Positions 11,960-23,460 are shown, numbered from the stretch's first letter. The stretch: 64,000 bases of DNA from Theropithecus gelada (GCF_003255815.1 NC_037681.1:72300338-72364337); one strand, 5' to 3'. Translations and numbers: made by a program. Notes: generated by a model from the letters alone, not told the origin.

Positions 11960-13654
11960 AAATTATATATACAGGAAATATAATTTTTAATGCAGGAATG
12001 ATACAAAGACCATTTGGAATTTCAAAATAAAGTGAGATGGCTGTGGGTTAAGTTGAAAGAGAATGAGAAGTGATTTGAGGTTGGCCTTGAATTATAGATA
12101 AGAATTAGGTGATGAGGCTGGGGGAGTATAGGATGATATAGACATTTAGATAAAGATGAACTGCAGTTAAAGGCGTTTTTTAAAAAATGCCTGTAGATAA
12201 ACATCATTTGAACATACAAAAATATGAAGCAGACCATGTTAGAACTATCTCTATGAGAAAAGCATAAGTCAAGCACTGAAGGGAATTTGAAAAAGGAGAG
12301 TGATGTAAGCTAGACTGGATGAGAATGAAAAGATCCCATCCATGAACAGTACATAACTTAGATAGAAACACTTTGGTAGTGCTAGAGTCAAATGATACTC
12401 AGCAGTTTGCGGCTGACTGGACACCCTGTTCAATCCATCTCCATAGAGACACAGACGTGTTGCACTGATTAACTGAGCAGGGTGTCATATGTCTATGATT
12501 TAGATCCTCCAAAAGTATACTCTCAAGTTCGGGGATTTATGCAGCATTTAATTCTAAATGGCCCATTCAGAGGTAGAAAAAACAAATGAGCATCAATTTA
12601 ACTGAGAAATTTAACCAGAATAACTGTGAAAAATCACCAAGTGGCAGCTCTGAAACTCTGTAATTCTAATATTCGGTTTAAGGAGAAGAATATAGAAGTA
12701 TAACAATAAAATGAAAGTAATCTGGGAACACAGGGTTAGGTAAAAAATGTAGATGTGGACATTTATGTTAGAGTTAAAATATCAAGCATCAATAGAGAAA
12801 TAAAGTTTTTGTAGAAAGCAAATTTCAAGATTAATATGAAAAAATCTGATTTTGATATGTAAGAGGCTTTGTACAATTGCTATAAGGGGCAGATGGTTCT
12901 ACAGTTTTTATTTAGCAGTGATGCTCACAAATCAAAATGCAGATAAAATTCCAAGGCAATTTTTGACACCCTATTCTTCAAAATCTTAGACAAAAAATCA
13001 GTGGTTCTAACTTCTGGATTAATTTGTAGACATTGTGATCATCCTTTGGGAACTTTATGGAAGGACATGTGGAACATCATGTGTTACGTCTTAAAGCTTT
13101 AGCAACATTCTAATGTGCTTATGCCACTGAAATCCAGTTGAAAATTTGGGATATGATATCTAACATCAAGAAATAAACTTTCAAGTAGGAGACAAGTTAG
13201 TGAGCCATATGATGAAAGGAGCTACTAAATTGCATTTTCAGATTATTTCAGATTCTTAGGTGAAAAAAATGACTCCTAATGGTCAATGATATTATTATTT
13301 TGCATCCACTAACAGAAATAAAATTTACATCATTTTGGAAGAACAGAGACACACTGCTATGTTTATTCGTTTAGCATGAGAGGGCTGTGTTTCAAACCAG
13401 AGATTTTATTTGAAAATTCCATATGTTTACTTTCCATCTTATTGCAGAACTTCTGTCTTACAAATCCATTGTTTAAAATATGCTTGTCTACTCTGAAAAT
13501 TTCCGTAATATCTTAAAGGTTAATTTTTTTTTTCCTTAGGATGGAATGACTAGAGTTGATGCCCTACCTAACCTTTTGTCATTACTTATGGTTGGGGAAA
13601 TAAGTTAGTCTCTGTGTGAACACTAGTGTTTTATGTCAGAAAACATGAGTCGAT
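11960..13654. other. Low-copy sequence, nothing firm
   Basis: Mostly unrecognised. 12330-12560 is more balanced in base composition and includes a 9-bp inverted repeat (gacaccctg at 12420-12428, cagggtgtc at 12478-12486). The reverse frame at 12022-12276 has no recognisable domain. Confidence 0.4.
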
Positions 13655-13794
13655 CAGCGGAAAGTATAAGGATAAGAGTTTTCTAGGTAAAGGGAGTGGC
13701 TTGGGCAAAGACCCGATAGAAAGAAAGGTCATCCCAAGTTCATTTACGTAGAATTCAAAGTTCCAACTGGGGAATGAAAAGAGATGATACTGAA
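13655..13794 (-). repeat. Possible L2 fragment (insertion target of the next L1)
   Basis: 'gggagtggcttgggcaaaga' with 'gaaagaaaggtcatcc' resembles the reverse complement of the L2 3' region (CCTTTGC...TGCCTGGAA). It is short and diverged. The L1 that follows inserted at its right edge. Confidence 0.4.
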
Positions 13795-13806
13795 AGAGGA
13801 ACATTG

Positions 13807-15180
13807 TGGTTCTGATTTGCATTTCTCTGATGGCCAGTGATGACGAGCATTTTTTCATGTGCCTGTTGGCTGTATGCATGTCTTCTTTTGAGAAATGTCT
13901 ATTCATATCCTTTGCCCACTTTTTGATGGAGTTTTTTTGTTTTTTTCTCATAAATTTGTTTGAGTTCTTTGTAGGTTCTGGATATTAGCCCTTTGTCAGA
14001 TGAGTAGATTGCAAAAATGTTCTCCCATTCTATAGGTTGCCTGTTCACTCTGATGGTAGTTTCTTTTGCTGTGCAGAAGCTCTTTAGTTTCATTAGATCC
14101 CATTTGTCAATTATGGCTTTTGTTGCCGTTGCTTTTGGTGTTTTAGACGTGAAGTCTTTGCCCATGCCTATGTCCTGAATGGTACTACCTAGGTTTTATT
14201 CTAGGGTTTTTACAGTTTTAGGTCTAACATTTAACTCTGTAATCCATCTTGAATTAATTTTTGTATAAGGAGTAAGGAAAGGATCCAGTTTCAGCTTTCT
14301 ACTTATGGCTAGCCGATTTTCCCAGCACCATTTATTAAATAGGGAATCCTTCCCCATTTCTTGTTTTTCTGAGGTTTGTCAAAGATCAGATGGCTGTAGA
14401 TGTGTGGTATTATTTCTGAGGGCTCTGAGATACCATCTCACACCAGTTAGAATGGCAATCATTAAAAAGTCAGGAAACAAGTGCTGGAGAGGATGTGGAG
14501 AAATAGGAACACTTTTACACTGTTGGTGGGATTGTAAACTGGTTCAACCATTGTGGAAGACAGTGTGGTGATTCCTCAAGGATCTAGAACTAGAAATACC
14601 ATATGACCCAGCCATCCCATTACTGGGTATATACCCAAAAGATTATAAATCATGCTGCTATAAAGACACATGCACATGTATGTTTATTGTGGCACTATTC
14701 ACAATAGCAAAGACTTGGAATCAACCCAAATGTCCATCAGTGACAGACTGGATTAAGAAAATGTGGCACATATACACCATGGAATACTATGCAGCCATAA
14801 AAAAGGATGAGTTTGTGTCCTTTGTAGGGACATGGATGCAGCTGGAAACCATCATTCTCAACAAACTATCGCAAGAACAGAATACCAAACACTGCATGTT
14901 CTCACTCATAGGTAGGAATTGAACAATGAGATCACTTGGACTCTGGAAGGGGAACATCACACACCGGGGCCCATTATGGGGAGGGGGGAGGGGGGAGGGA
15001 TGGCATTAGGAGTTATACCTGATGTAAATGACGAGCTGATGGGTGCTGATGAGTTGATGGGTGCAGCACACCAACATGGCACAAGTATACATATGTAACA
15101 AACCTGCAAGTTGTGCACATGTACCCTAGAACTTAAAGTATAATAAAAAAAAAAAAAGAAAGAAAAAGAAAAAGAATTTC
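13807..15180 (+). mobile_element. Twin-primed (5'-inverted) young L1
   Basis: One insertion in two orientations. 13807-14427 reads as reverse-complement ORF2; 14428-15180 reads forward from the ORF2 C-terminal region through the 3'UTR to the tail. In a normal L1 the outer end of the inverted part (complement of 'tggttctgatttgcat') lies immediately before 'gagataccatctcacacc', where the forward part begins, so little or nothing was lost at the switch. Imperfect target-site repeats flank it: agaggaacattg at 13795-13806 and agaggacattg at 15181-15191. The 3'UTR carries the same type of 18-bp duplication (15030-15065) as the copy at 11.6 kb. Confidence 0.93.
14428..14922 (+). pseudogene. L1 ORF2 C-terminal remnant
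   Basis: The forward part of the twin-primed L1 encodes the ORF2 C-terminus, from the RYHLTPVRMAI region to the family's normal terminal residues and stop. One in-frame TGA (14569-14571) follows the KTVW residues, where related copies have Arg (CGA); this is a typical CpG-decay stop. The 116 residues after it are open. The endonuclease and most of the reverse transcriptase are absent or lie inverted upstream, so it cannot make a working protein. Confidence 0.9.
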
Positions 15181-15194
15181 AGAGGACATTGCAC

Positions 15195-15300
15195 AAATTG
15201 CTCATCACTTACTTTTTTAAACAGGGTCACCAAAATATAGTCTGTAGGCCTGGTTGGCTCACTACCTGATTTTGTAAACAAAGTTTCAATTTTAAAGTAA
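15195..15300. repeat. Possible hAT-type DNA transposon end
   Basis: 'tctgtaggcctggttggc', 'tcactacctgattttgtaa' and 'acaaagtttcaattttaaa' resemble a common hAT/MER terminal piece (GGCCAAATCCGGCC, CACCTGTTTTTGTAAATAAAGTTTTATTGG). Only one end is present; it runs into an A tract. The family is unassigned. Confidence 0.45.
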
Positions 15301-15546
15301 AAAAAAAAAAAAAAAAAAAGAAAGAGGAACAAAGAAAATCAAACTCTTTTACTTTCTTTCTTCCTTTTCTTTCCTTTCCTTTCCTTTCCTTTCCTTTTCC
15401 TCCCCTCCCATCCTCTCTCCCCTTCCTTCTTCCTTTTCCTCCCCTCCCCTCCTCTCTCCCCTTTCTTCTTCTTTTCCCTTCCCTTTCCCTCCTTTCTTTC
15501 CTTTCGTTCTCTTTCTTTCACTCTTTCTTTCTCTCTCTTTCTTTTC

Positions 15547-15593
<47 letters not shown>

Positions 15594-15725
15594 CTTTCTT
15601 TCTTTCTTTCTTTTTCTTTCTTCCTATCATTTTTGCTCTCTTTCCTTTTTCTCCTATTTTCTTTCCTTCCTTCCTTCTTTTTCACCTTTTTTCTTTCTTC
15701 CCTCTTCTTATACTTTCCTCTCCTT
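15301..15725. repeat. A tract plus long polypyrimidine tract
   Basis: About 19 A, then about 380 bases that are nearly all C and T from roughly 15344. It has sub-blocks of TTTCC, CCTCCCCTCCC, CTTT and CTTCC. Two similar units of about 39 bp (about 15399-15437 and 15438-15475) show internal duplication. Lys/Glu/Arg reading frames on the minus strand are artefacts. Confidence 0.95.
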
Positions 15726-16703
15726 CTGTTCAATATTGTTTGTTTTGCAAATTAACAAGCATCCCTAGCAAACCCTAGCTTGAAGCCAAATAATTAGCTC
15801 TCGTCTTTATCTTTGTGGGAGCATGGGATCCCCTAAGATCCTTATTAATGAAATTACTTCTCATTTTATTCTTTGCCTACTTTCTTGCTCTTTCACCTAA
15901 GTGTGATTTATACACAGAAAAGTAATTGAAAACTATTGGTCTTGGTCAATTTCAAAAGAGTTTTTCTGTATTTTACGAGATATTTGCAGTTGACCAAGCT
16001 TCCTCTATTAGCAAGTTCTCAAGTCATTTTCCTGTAGATGGGATTTAGTTCTGTTCTGTAACAATGCACACTGAATTTCTCATTTGCCCTTAAGCTGCTT
16101 GGCCCAGTGACATACCACTTTAAGTTTAATCAGACAGAAAAATCACAAAAGCTCCCAGCCTCGAGTGACCACTGACCTTTTGTCCTGCAAGCATGAAGAG
16201 AAGAAATTTTCCTTTTTTGTGAAGTTTGTCTGAGACTCTCTACATACCTGTGTGCTATGTTTATTTTAAATTCATTGTGACCCAAGTTAACGCTGTCTCT
16301 GTCAGTATGAAAACCAGCACTATGCTTTGTTGCCACCATAAGCAATCATTCCTAGTAGCTACCTTCCTGAATGTACAAGTCTCATCACAATTTTTTTGGA
16401 CAGAGGCAAAGAACATAGGATAAAGACTCAGATAACTGCTTACTAGGGCTTGACTAAAGAAGGATTTGGGTTTAACTTATTTATTAAAGCCATAGTTCTT
16501 GAGCAACAAGTGTTTTTAAGACAAGGTGGCAAACTTCTACTCTCATTGGGACATGGAAACCACTGTGTCCTACCACTCACATTATCCCACCTGCATGTGA
16601 TTGATCTTTTCAATTCATAATACAACACCCCTAAAGATGGGCTAACTTGTTCTAATGTTTACATTGGTTACATGAAATCATGTGAGAATGTAGAAGCATA
16701 TCG
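15726..16703. other. Low-copy sequence, nothing recognised
   Basis: Single-copy-looking DNA. Short frames at 16130-16423 on both strands lack recognisable domains or codon bias. Confidence 0.45.
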
Positions 16704-17010
16704 TTTTTTGTTTTTTTTTTCTTTTTTTGGAGACACAGTCTCACTCTGTCATCCAAGCTGGAGTTCAGTGGCACAATCTCAGTTAACTGCAACCTCTGCC
16801 TCCCAGGTTCAAGCAATTCTTGTGCCTCAGCCTCCCAAGTAGCTGAGATCACAGACGTGTGCCACCACATTCAGCTAACTTTTGTATTTTAGTAGAGATG
16901 GGGTTTTGCTATGTTGGCCAGGCTGGTCTTGAACTCCTGATCTCAAATGATCTGCCCGCCTTGGCCTCCAAAAATACTGGGAATACAGGTGTAAGCCACT
17001 GTACCCAGCC
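16704..17010 (-). mobile_element. Alu SINE (older S/J type)
   Basis: A full-length reverse Alu: poly-T start, 'gagacacagtctcactctg', 'gcctcccaggttcaagcaa', 'tatgttggccaggctggtc' and 'ttggcctccaaaaatactg', ending at 'gtaagccactgtacccagc'. Many CpG losses indicate an old copy. Confidence 0.93.
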
Positions 17011-17935
17011 TAGGACCATGTATTACTAATATGTAGTTTCTTTTTATCTCTTCTGATGTTGCACTCTAAACACTTTTGATTTTCTGTGGTGAGCAGAGAA
17101 GCTACTATCCGTATGATTATACAGAGCCCAAGTATAGTACGTATGATGGGCAGTGAGACATTATCAAAGTTTTCTTTTTGTCTTGAGTAGCTATAAGAAT
17201 ATAAAATGCCTAGAAAGTCACCTTTTCCCGTCTAGACCTTCTTCTGAGCATTGCTGATTTTGTATTTTTAAACGTTTAACCGTGCTTCTATGACATCTCC
17301 GGTATATTTTTGTTCAACAATACCCACTGGTTAAACACTGAGTACCTTTGAGTTTGTTCTTAAAAATAAGTTCCCCTCTAATAATAAGAATTTATTAAAG
17401 CTGAATATACATGTTTGGGTCACACAAATTAGATTAGCCTTCAGAGAGATGCAGTACTTGAAAAATAAATGTCAGCTGTGGAGAAAGAAACAAAAAACAA
17501 ACAAACATTTTTGCACAGAGAGATAAGAGTTTTCACTTTTTGTTTAAAGTATAAGTAGGATTTCAGAGATTCCAGGAAGAAGATGTAGCGTATAATCTTA
17601 GCCAATAGACCACAGGGTGGAGTGCTAAAAGTGTGTATACATGGATGTAAAGAGTAGAATGAGAGACAGTGGAGACTCAGAAGCGTGAGGGATGGGGTGC
17701 AGGTACAGAAGATGAGAAATTACATAGTGGGTACAGGGCACATTATTCAGATCATGGATACCCTAAAAGCCCTAACTTGACCATTGTGCAGTCTCTGCAT
17801 GTAACAAAATTATACTTGTACTCCATACATTTATATAAATTTAAAGAAGTAGTGTAAACAAAGCCACTAGATAGTGGGTGGGCAGAACCTGTCCTCTCTG
17901 AATACATTGCACTGTTGTGCAGTAAAGGATAGACT
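17011..17935. other. Low-copy sequence, nothing recognised
   Basis: AT-rich DNA of no recognised family. No gene evidence. Confidence 0.45.
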
Positions 17936-18520
17936 TTGCTCAAGAAAACTTTAGCCTCTGTCCAGCTCCTGGAGGTAATCCCTTAGCCCTTGGAATGTTC
18001 TGCTTGATGAGACTATCTGTACTTACCTGTGAGCCTTGAATCCTCCCAGGTAGTCTACACTAACCATGTGATTTCTAGTGGGAATTTTGGACCATGCAGT
18101 AGCAGTGTGACCTCTGGTGACCTCTGGAGGGGCTGCAGGCTAAAGACTAGCCATATAGATAGTTAGCCATGTCTACGTGACTACCCGTTTCCTTCTTCCC
18201 CATAAAACTCTTGAACACAAATTCTTTGTGAGCTTCCCCGAATGGCAAGATTCTGGGCGTATTGACATATATTGAGTGGAGAGACAAAATCCCTCTCCAT
18301 CCAACTCCCCTAGGAAAGTATAGTTGCAAAATTGCACCTGAAACTCTCCTGGGCCCTACCCTATGCACCTCTTCTTCTTTCTAATTTTCATGTGTATCCT
18401 TTTGCTGTATTAAAGTTTAACCATGAATTAAATGTTTTTGCTGAATTCTATGAGTCCTAGAAGTTCACTGAAGTTGAGACTCAGTTGAGGACACCCAGAA
18501 ACTACAGCTGCACTTGATAA
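17936..18520 (+). mobile_element. LTR-like block, family not assigned
   Basis: The layout is that of a mammalian LTR: a GC-richer first half, a TATA-like ccataaaactc near 18200, a region resembling a primer or packaging stretch, then 'ctgtattaaagtttaacca' and 'gaattctatgagtcctaga' near the end, as in several ERV LTRs whose R/U5 has tgtaataaa followed by a tctgtgagtcct motif. I cannot place it in a named family and could not define both ends. It contains the direct repeat with a perfect DR4 pattern at 18108-18123. Confidence 0.5.
18108..18123 (-). promoter_or_regulatory. DR4 nuclear-receptor half-site pair
   Basis: tgacctctggtgacct gives two perfect AGGTCA half-sites on the minus strand separated by four bases. 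That is the spacing bound by thyroid hormone receptor/RXR or LXR/RXR. It arises from a 10-bp tandem repeat (gtgacctctg at 18107-18116 and 18117-18126). Sequence match only; no evidence of use. Confidence 0.4.
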
Positions 18521-18559
18521 AAATTAGGAGCTTTTTATATGTTCCCTCTAGGACCTTGC

Positions 18560-18675
18560 TATTGTTCCTATAATAGCCTTTGTCATGCTGTATTCTAATG
18601 GCTTATCTATTTGTTAGTCTCCTTCAATACTGTGCAATTCATAAAGCTAGGATTGTTTCTCATCCTGTCTCTATT
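18560..18675 (+). repeat. L2 3'-end fragment
   Basis: 'tgctgtattctaatggct', 'tttgttagtctccttcaat', 'gtgcaattcataaagctag' and 'tgtttctcatcctgtctct' follow the order of the L2 3' region (TGTCTCCCCC...TAGAATGTAAGCTCC...GGGCAGG...). It is diverged. Confidence 0.5.
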
Positions 18676-18929
18676 TCTTTTTTTTTTTTTTTGGTAGAAT
18701 TTTTTTTACTCGCTTGCAACATTTTGATTTGTGTTTAATAACAAGAAGAAGTATTTAACATCCTTTGATAAATGAAAAAGAGTTACAAAATTATTCCAGG
18801 TGAATTACTTAGTACTATCTTAGCGGTTGTACATTGTCTCTTCAAATATGTTTACTCAGAAAATTATCCTGTTTATTGAATTATTTCAAATTTAAATAAT
18901 ATGTTTCTCCATGATTTCCCATTTTAAGT
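18676..18929. other. T run and AT-rich sequence
   Basis: A run of about 15 T near 18679-18693, then AT-rich sequence of no recognised family. Confidence 0.4.
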
Positions 18930-21900
18930 TTCTATTTTTTAAATTTACACATAATTGTACATATGTATTGGGGTACACAATGATGTTTTGATACATATAA
19001 TGTATAGTGTTAAGTTTCAGTTAATTAGCATATCCCCCATCTAAAACATCACTTTTTTATGTTGAGAACGTTCAATATACTCTTTCCAGCTGTTTGAAAC
19101 TATATATTATTGTTAACTGTAACCATCTTACAGTGGTAGAACTTATTCCTATGTAGCTATAATTTTTTATCTTTTAACAAACCTCTCCCTATTCCTCCCC
19201 CAGCTCTAGTATCCTCTGTTTTACTTTTTACTTCTATGAGATCAACATTTTTTAGCTTCCACATAAGAGTGAGAAGAACATGCAGTGTTTAGGTCTGTTT
19301 TTAGGTTATTTAACTTAACATAATGCCCTTTAAGTCCATCCGTGTTGCCTTGAATAACAAAATTATATTCTTTTTTTATGGCCACGTGGTTTTCTATTGT
19401 GAATATATAACACATTTTCTTTATTCATTTATCTATTGTTGGACACCTAGGGTAATTCCGTATCTTGGCTATTAGAAATAGTACTGCAGTGAACATGGGG
19501 ATGCAGATATCTCTTTGAAATACCTGTTTTCTTTTTCTTGGATAAATTCCTAGTGGTGAAATTGCTAGATCATATGGTGGTTCTATTTGTAGTTTTTTTT
19601 TTTTTTTTCCAGGAATTTTTACATTGTTCTCTATAGTGGCTATGCTAGTTTACATTGCCAACAACAGTATATAAGAGTATGCTTCTCTCTGTATCCTTGC
19701 CAGCATTTATTATTTACTGTCTCTGACAATAGCTATCCTAACTGGGATGAAACAATAACTCATTGTGATTCTCATTTCCATTTACCTAATTATTAATGAT
19801 GTGGAGCATTTTAAAATATTTTTTTGACATTTGTAATATTATTTTGAAAAATATCTGTTCATATTTTGGCCCATTTTAAAAATTGTATTATATTTTATTT
19901 TTTAAGTCCCAGGGTACACGTTCAGGATGTGCAGGTTTGTTAAATAGGTAAATGTGTGCCATGGTGGTTTGCTGCGTTTATCAACCCATCATCTAGGTAT
20001 TAAGCCAAGCATGCGTTAGCTCTTTTTCCTAATGCTCTCCCCACCCCACTGCCCTTCCCCCACAGGCCCCAGTGTGTGTTGTTCCCTTCCCTGTGTCCAT
20101 GTGTTCTTTTTTCAGCTCCCACTTATAAGTGAGAACATGTAGTGTTTGGTTTGCTGTGCCTGCATTAGTTTGCTGAGCATAATGACTTCCAGCTTCATCC
20201 ATGTCCCTGTAAAGGACATGATCTAGTTTCTTTTTATGGCTGCATAGCATTCCATGATGTATATATACCATATTTTCTTTATCCAGTCCATCACTGATGG
20301 GCATTTGGGTTGATTCCATGTCTTTGGTATTGTGAATAATGCTGCAATGAACATATGCATGCATGTATCTTTATAATAGAATAACTTATATTCCTTTGAA
20401 ATATAAATTGTTCATTGAATAAACGAACCCTTGATAGCGGCTATACCAGTAATGGAATTGCTGGGCCAAATGGTATTTCTGGTTCTAAATATTTGAGGAA
20501 TTGCCATGCTGTCTTCCACAATGGCTGAACTAATTTACACTCCCACCAACAGTGTAAAAGTATTCCTGTTTCTCCGCAACCTCACCAGCATCTGTTGTTT
20601 CTTGACTTTATAATAATCGCCATTCTGACTGGCATGAGATGCTGTCTCATCATGGTTTTGATTTGTATTTCTCTAATGATGAGTGATGTTAAGGTTTTTT
20701 TCCATATTTTTGTCAGCTGCATGTATGTTTTCTTTTGAGAAGTGTTTGTTCATGACCTTTGCCCACTTTTTAATGGGATTTTTTTTTTTTCTTGTAAATG
20801 TACATTTCATGCTCATGGATAGGAGGAATCAATATTGTAAAAATGACCATACTACCCTAATCAGTTTATAGATTCAGTGCTATCCCCATCAAACTACCAT
20901 TGACAGTCTTCACAAAACTAGGAAAAACTATTTTAAAGTTCATAGGAAGCCAAAAGAGAACTTGTATAGTCAGGACAAAACTAAGCAAAGGAACAAAGCT
21001 GGAGGCAGCATGCTATGTAACTTAAAACTATACCGCAAAGCTACAGTAACCAAAACAGTATGGTAGTGGTACAAAAACAGAGGCATAGACCATTGAAACA
21101 GAATTGACAACTCAGAAATAAAACCACACATCCATAATCATCTGATCATCAACAAACCTGACCAAAAAAAAAAAACAAAAAAACAAAAAAACAAGGGGGG
21201 AAAGAATCCCTATTTATCAAATGGTGCTGAGAGAACTGGCTAGTCATAGGCAGAAAATTAAAACTGAACACCTTCCTTACACCTTATACAAACATTCAAT
21301 CATGATGGATTAAAGACCTAAATTTAAAACCCAAAACGATAAAAAACCTAGAAGAAAATCTAGGCAATACCATTCAGGACATAGGCAGGGGCAAAGATTT
21401 TATGATGAAACCACCAAAGTGCTTGCAACAAAAGCAAAAATTGACAGATGGGATCCAATTAAATTAATTAAACTAGAGAGATTTTTGCCTATTTTTAAAT
21501 CAGATTTTTTCTTTTGAGATTTTTTTGCTGTTGAGATGTTTGAGTTCCTTGTGTATTCTTATAGTAGTTTCCCATCAGATAAATTGTTTGCAAATATTTT
21601 CTTCTTTTCTATAGGTTGTCTTTTCACTCTGTTGATCGTTTTTATTGCTGTCCAGAAGCTTTTTCGTTTGATATAATTCCACTTGTTTATTTTGCTTTTG
21701 TTGCCTGTATTTTTGAGGTCTTATTCATAAAATCACCCTAGACCAACATCCTTCAGTGTTTCTCCTATGTATGGTCTCTTCCAATAATGTTATAATTTTA
21801 GGTCTTACATTTAGATCTTTGATGCATTTTGAATTTATTTTTTGTATAGATTGAGAAGTGGTGGTCTGGTTTATTCATCTGAATACGAATATGCAGTTTT

Positions 21901-22537
21901 CCCCACACCATTCATGGAAGAGACTGTCTTTTCTGTAATAAATGTTCTTGGCACCTTTGTGAAAAATGAGTTCACTGCAGGTGTGTGGATTTGTTTCTGG
22001 GCTCTCTATTCTGTTCCATTGGTCAATGTGCCTATTTTTATGCCAGTACCATGCTCTTCTGATTACTACAGTTTTGTAGTATATTTTAAGACTGGCAGTG
22101 TGATGATTCCAGCTTGTCCTTTTTCCTCAGATTCCTTTAGCCATTCAAGGTATTTAATGGAATCATACAAATTTCAACAATTGTTTTGATTTTTCCATGA
22201 AGAATGTCATTAGTTTTTTGATAGGGATTGAATCAAATCTGTAGGTTGCTTTTGGTGGTATGATCATTTTAGCAATATTAATTATTCCAATCCATGAACA
22301 TGGATGTCTTTCCATTTGGTTGTACCCTCTTCAATTTCTTTTATCAGTGTTTTGTAGTTTTCCTTGTAGAGGTATTTTTCCTGCTTCATTAAAATTTATT
22401 TGTAGATGTTTTTATTTTTTTAAAGCTATTGTAAATGGGATTGCCTTCTTGATTTTTTTTCTGCTAGTTTATTGTTCACATATAGAAATGCACTAATTTT
22501 TCTGTGTTGATTTTGTATCCTGCAAAAACTTTTCGAT
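18930..22537 (-). mobile_element. Old L1 (L1PB/L1MA-type), interrupted by a younger L1
   Basis: Reverse-strand L1 in two pieces. 18930-19883 holds the 3'UTR ('taattgtacatatgtattg', 'caatgatgttttgatacat') and the end of ORF2. 21481-22537 continues into ORF2: 'ggttgtcttttcactctgt', 'ttggtcaatgtgcctattt' and 'ttgtagaggtatttttcctg'. The split lies where ORF2 codes the same stretch on both sides, consistent with a single element cut by the insertion at 19884-21480. No frame is intact. Confidence 0.9.
19884..21480 (-). mobile_element. 5'-inverted L1 nested inside the older L1
   Basis: 19884-20799 is minus strand: the 3' tail, the 3'UTR ('ggtttgttaaataggtaaa', 'cccacttataagtgagaac') and the ORF2 C-terminus. 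20800-21480 is plus strand ORF2 from further upstream ('cattgacagtcttcaca', 'gatggattaaagacctaaa', 'ggatccaattaaattaa'). The stretch that would join the two parts in an intact L1 is missing, as in twin priming with a deletion at the junction. Similar target sequence flanks it: attttggcccattttaaa from 19863 and atttttgcctatttttaaa at 21481-21499. Confidence 0.88.
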
Positions 22538-22831
22538 TTCTTTTTCTTTTGTTTTAAGACAGTCTCCCTCTGTAGCCATGCTGGAGTGCAGTGGCGTGAT
22601 CTCAGCTCACTGCAACCTCCGCCTCCCCGGTTCAAGTGATTCTCCTGCCTCAGCCTCTCGAATAGCTGAAACTATAGGTGTGCACCACCATGCCTGCTAA
22701 TTTTTGTATTTTTAGTAGAGATGGGGTTTCATCATGTTGGCTAGGATGGTCCCTATCTCTTGACCTCATGATCCACCTGCCTCGGCCTCCCAAAGTGCTG
22801 GGATTACAGGCGTGAGCCACCGCACCTGGCC
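22538..22831 (-). mobile_element. Alu SINE
   Basis: A reverse Alu at the 5' edge of the old L1: short T-rich tail, 'ctggagtgcagtggcgtga', 'cctcccaaagtgctgggat' and 'acaggcgtgagccaccgca', ending ggcc. Imperfect flanking repeats aacttttcgatttctt and aactttcagtttctt support the borders. Confidence 0.94.
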
Positions 22832-22847
22832 ATAACTTTCAGTTTCT

Positions 22848-23460
22848 TATGCGTAACACAAGTTCTGGTTCATAGTAAGCTTACCTAAATATGCAAATGT
22901 TGAGATATTGAACAAAAGCAAAACATGAAGAAAGAACATTTCAGTAGATTATAGAGTTAATTTCCTTAAAAAAAATGGATTATCCAAAAGGCAAATGTGA
23001 TCAGATGCCTTGGACTACCTTCAGATTACAGCCCCAAAATTGCTATTGATAAAATGGGTATACTGCTCTTCCATTAGCTTGACATATTTAAGAAAATTCA
23101 GTTGTCTTATGGCATAGTGCCTGTATTTGCTGTCCTTGATTTCCATTAACAGAGGGTCTTGGACTGGGGGAAAGGTAAGATTATATTTTCATCTCAGGAA
23201 CTAGGAGTAACACCTTATCAGATCAAGGTTAAAACTAAACAGATAGTGATAATGTAATGAATGTTGAAACTGCAGTTTAAGGTTACTCACTTAAAAAATA
23301 AAAACATTTAAGAGAGAGCTAATGATTTTTTCATCATTATAGACACAGAGATGTTTTATAAATGTGTGATTGAAGAGCCTGAGGAAGATATCAAATGAAG
23401 ACAAGATAAACTGAGATGAATATCAGGGAGGCATGATTAGATAGTGATTGTGACAATAAT
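22848..23460. other. Low-copy sequence, nothing recognised
   Basis: AT-rich. An octamer-like atgcaaat occurs near 22891, without further support. Confidence 0.45.

Noticed and set aside
12420..12486. 9-bp inverted repeat (gacaccctg / cagggtgtc) with a 49-base loop, as a possible small RNA hairpin
   Set aside because: The arms are too short and the loop too long for a microRNA precursor; matches of this kind are expected by chance.
13899..14165. 88-residue frame with reverse-transcriptase-type text
   Set aside because: It is a piece of L1 ORF2 in the inverted half of a twin-primed L1, broken on both sides. The similar frame at 56063-56392 is another decayed L1.
15339..15733. Lys/Glu/Arg-rich minus-strand frames
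   Set aside because: Products of the polypyrimidine tract. The same applies to the polypurine tracts at 29152-29280 and 58700-58911.
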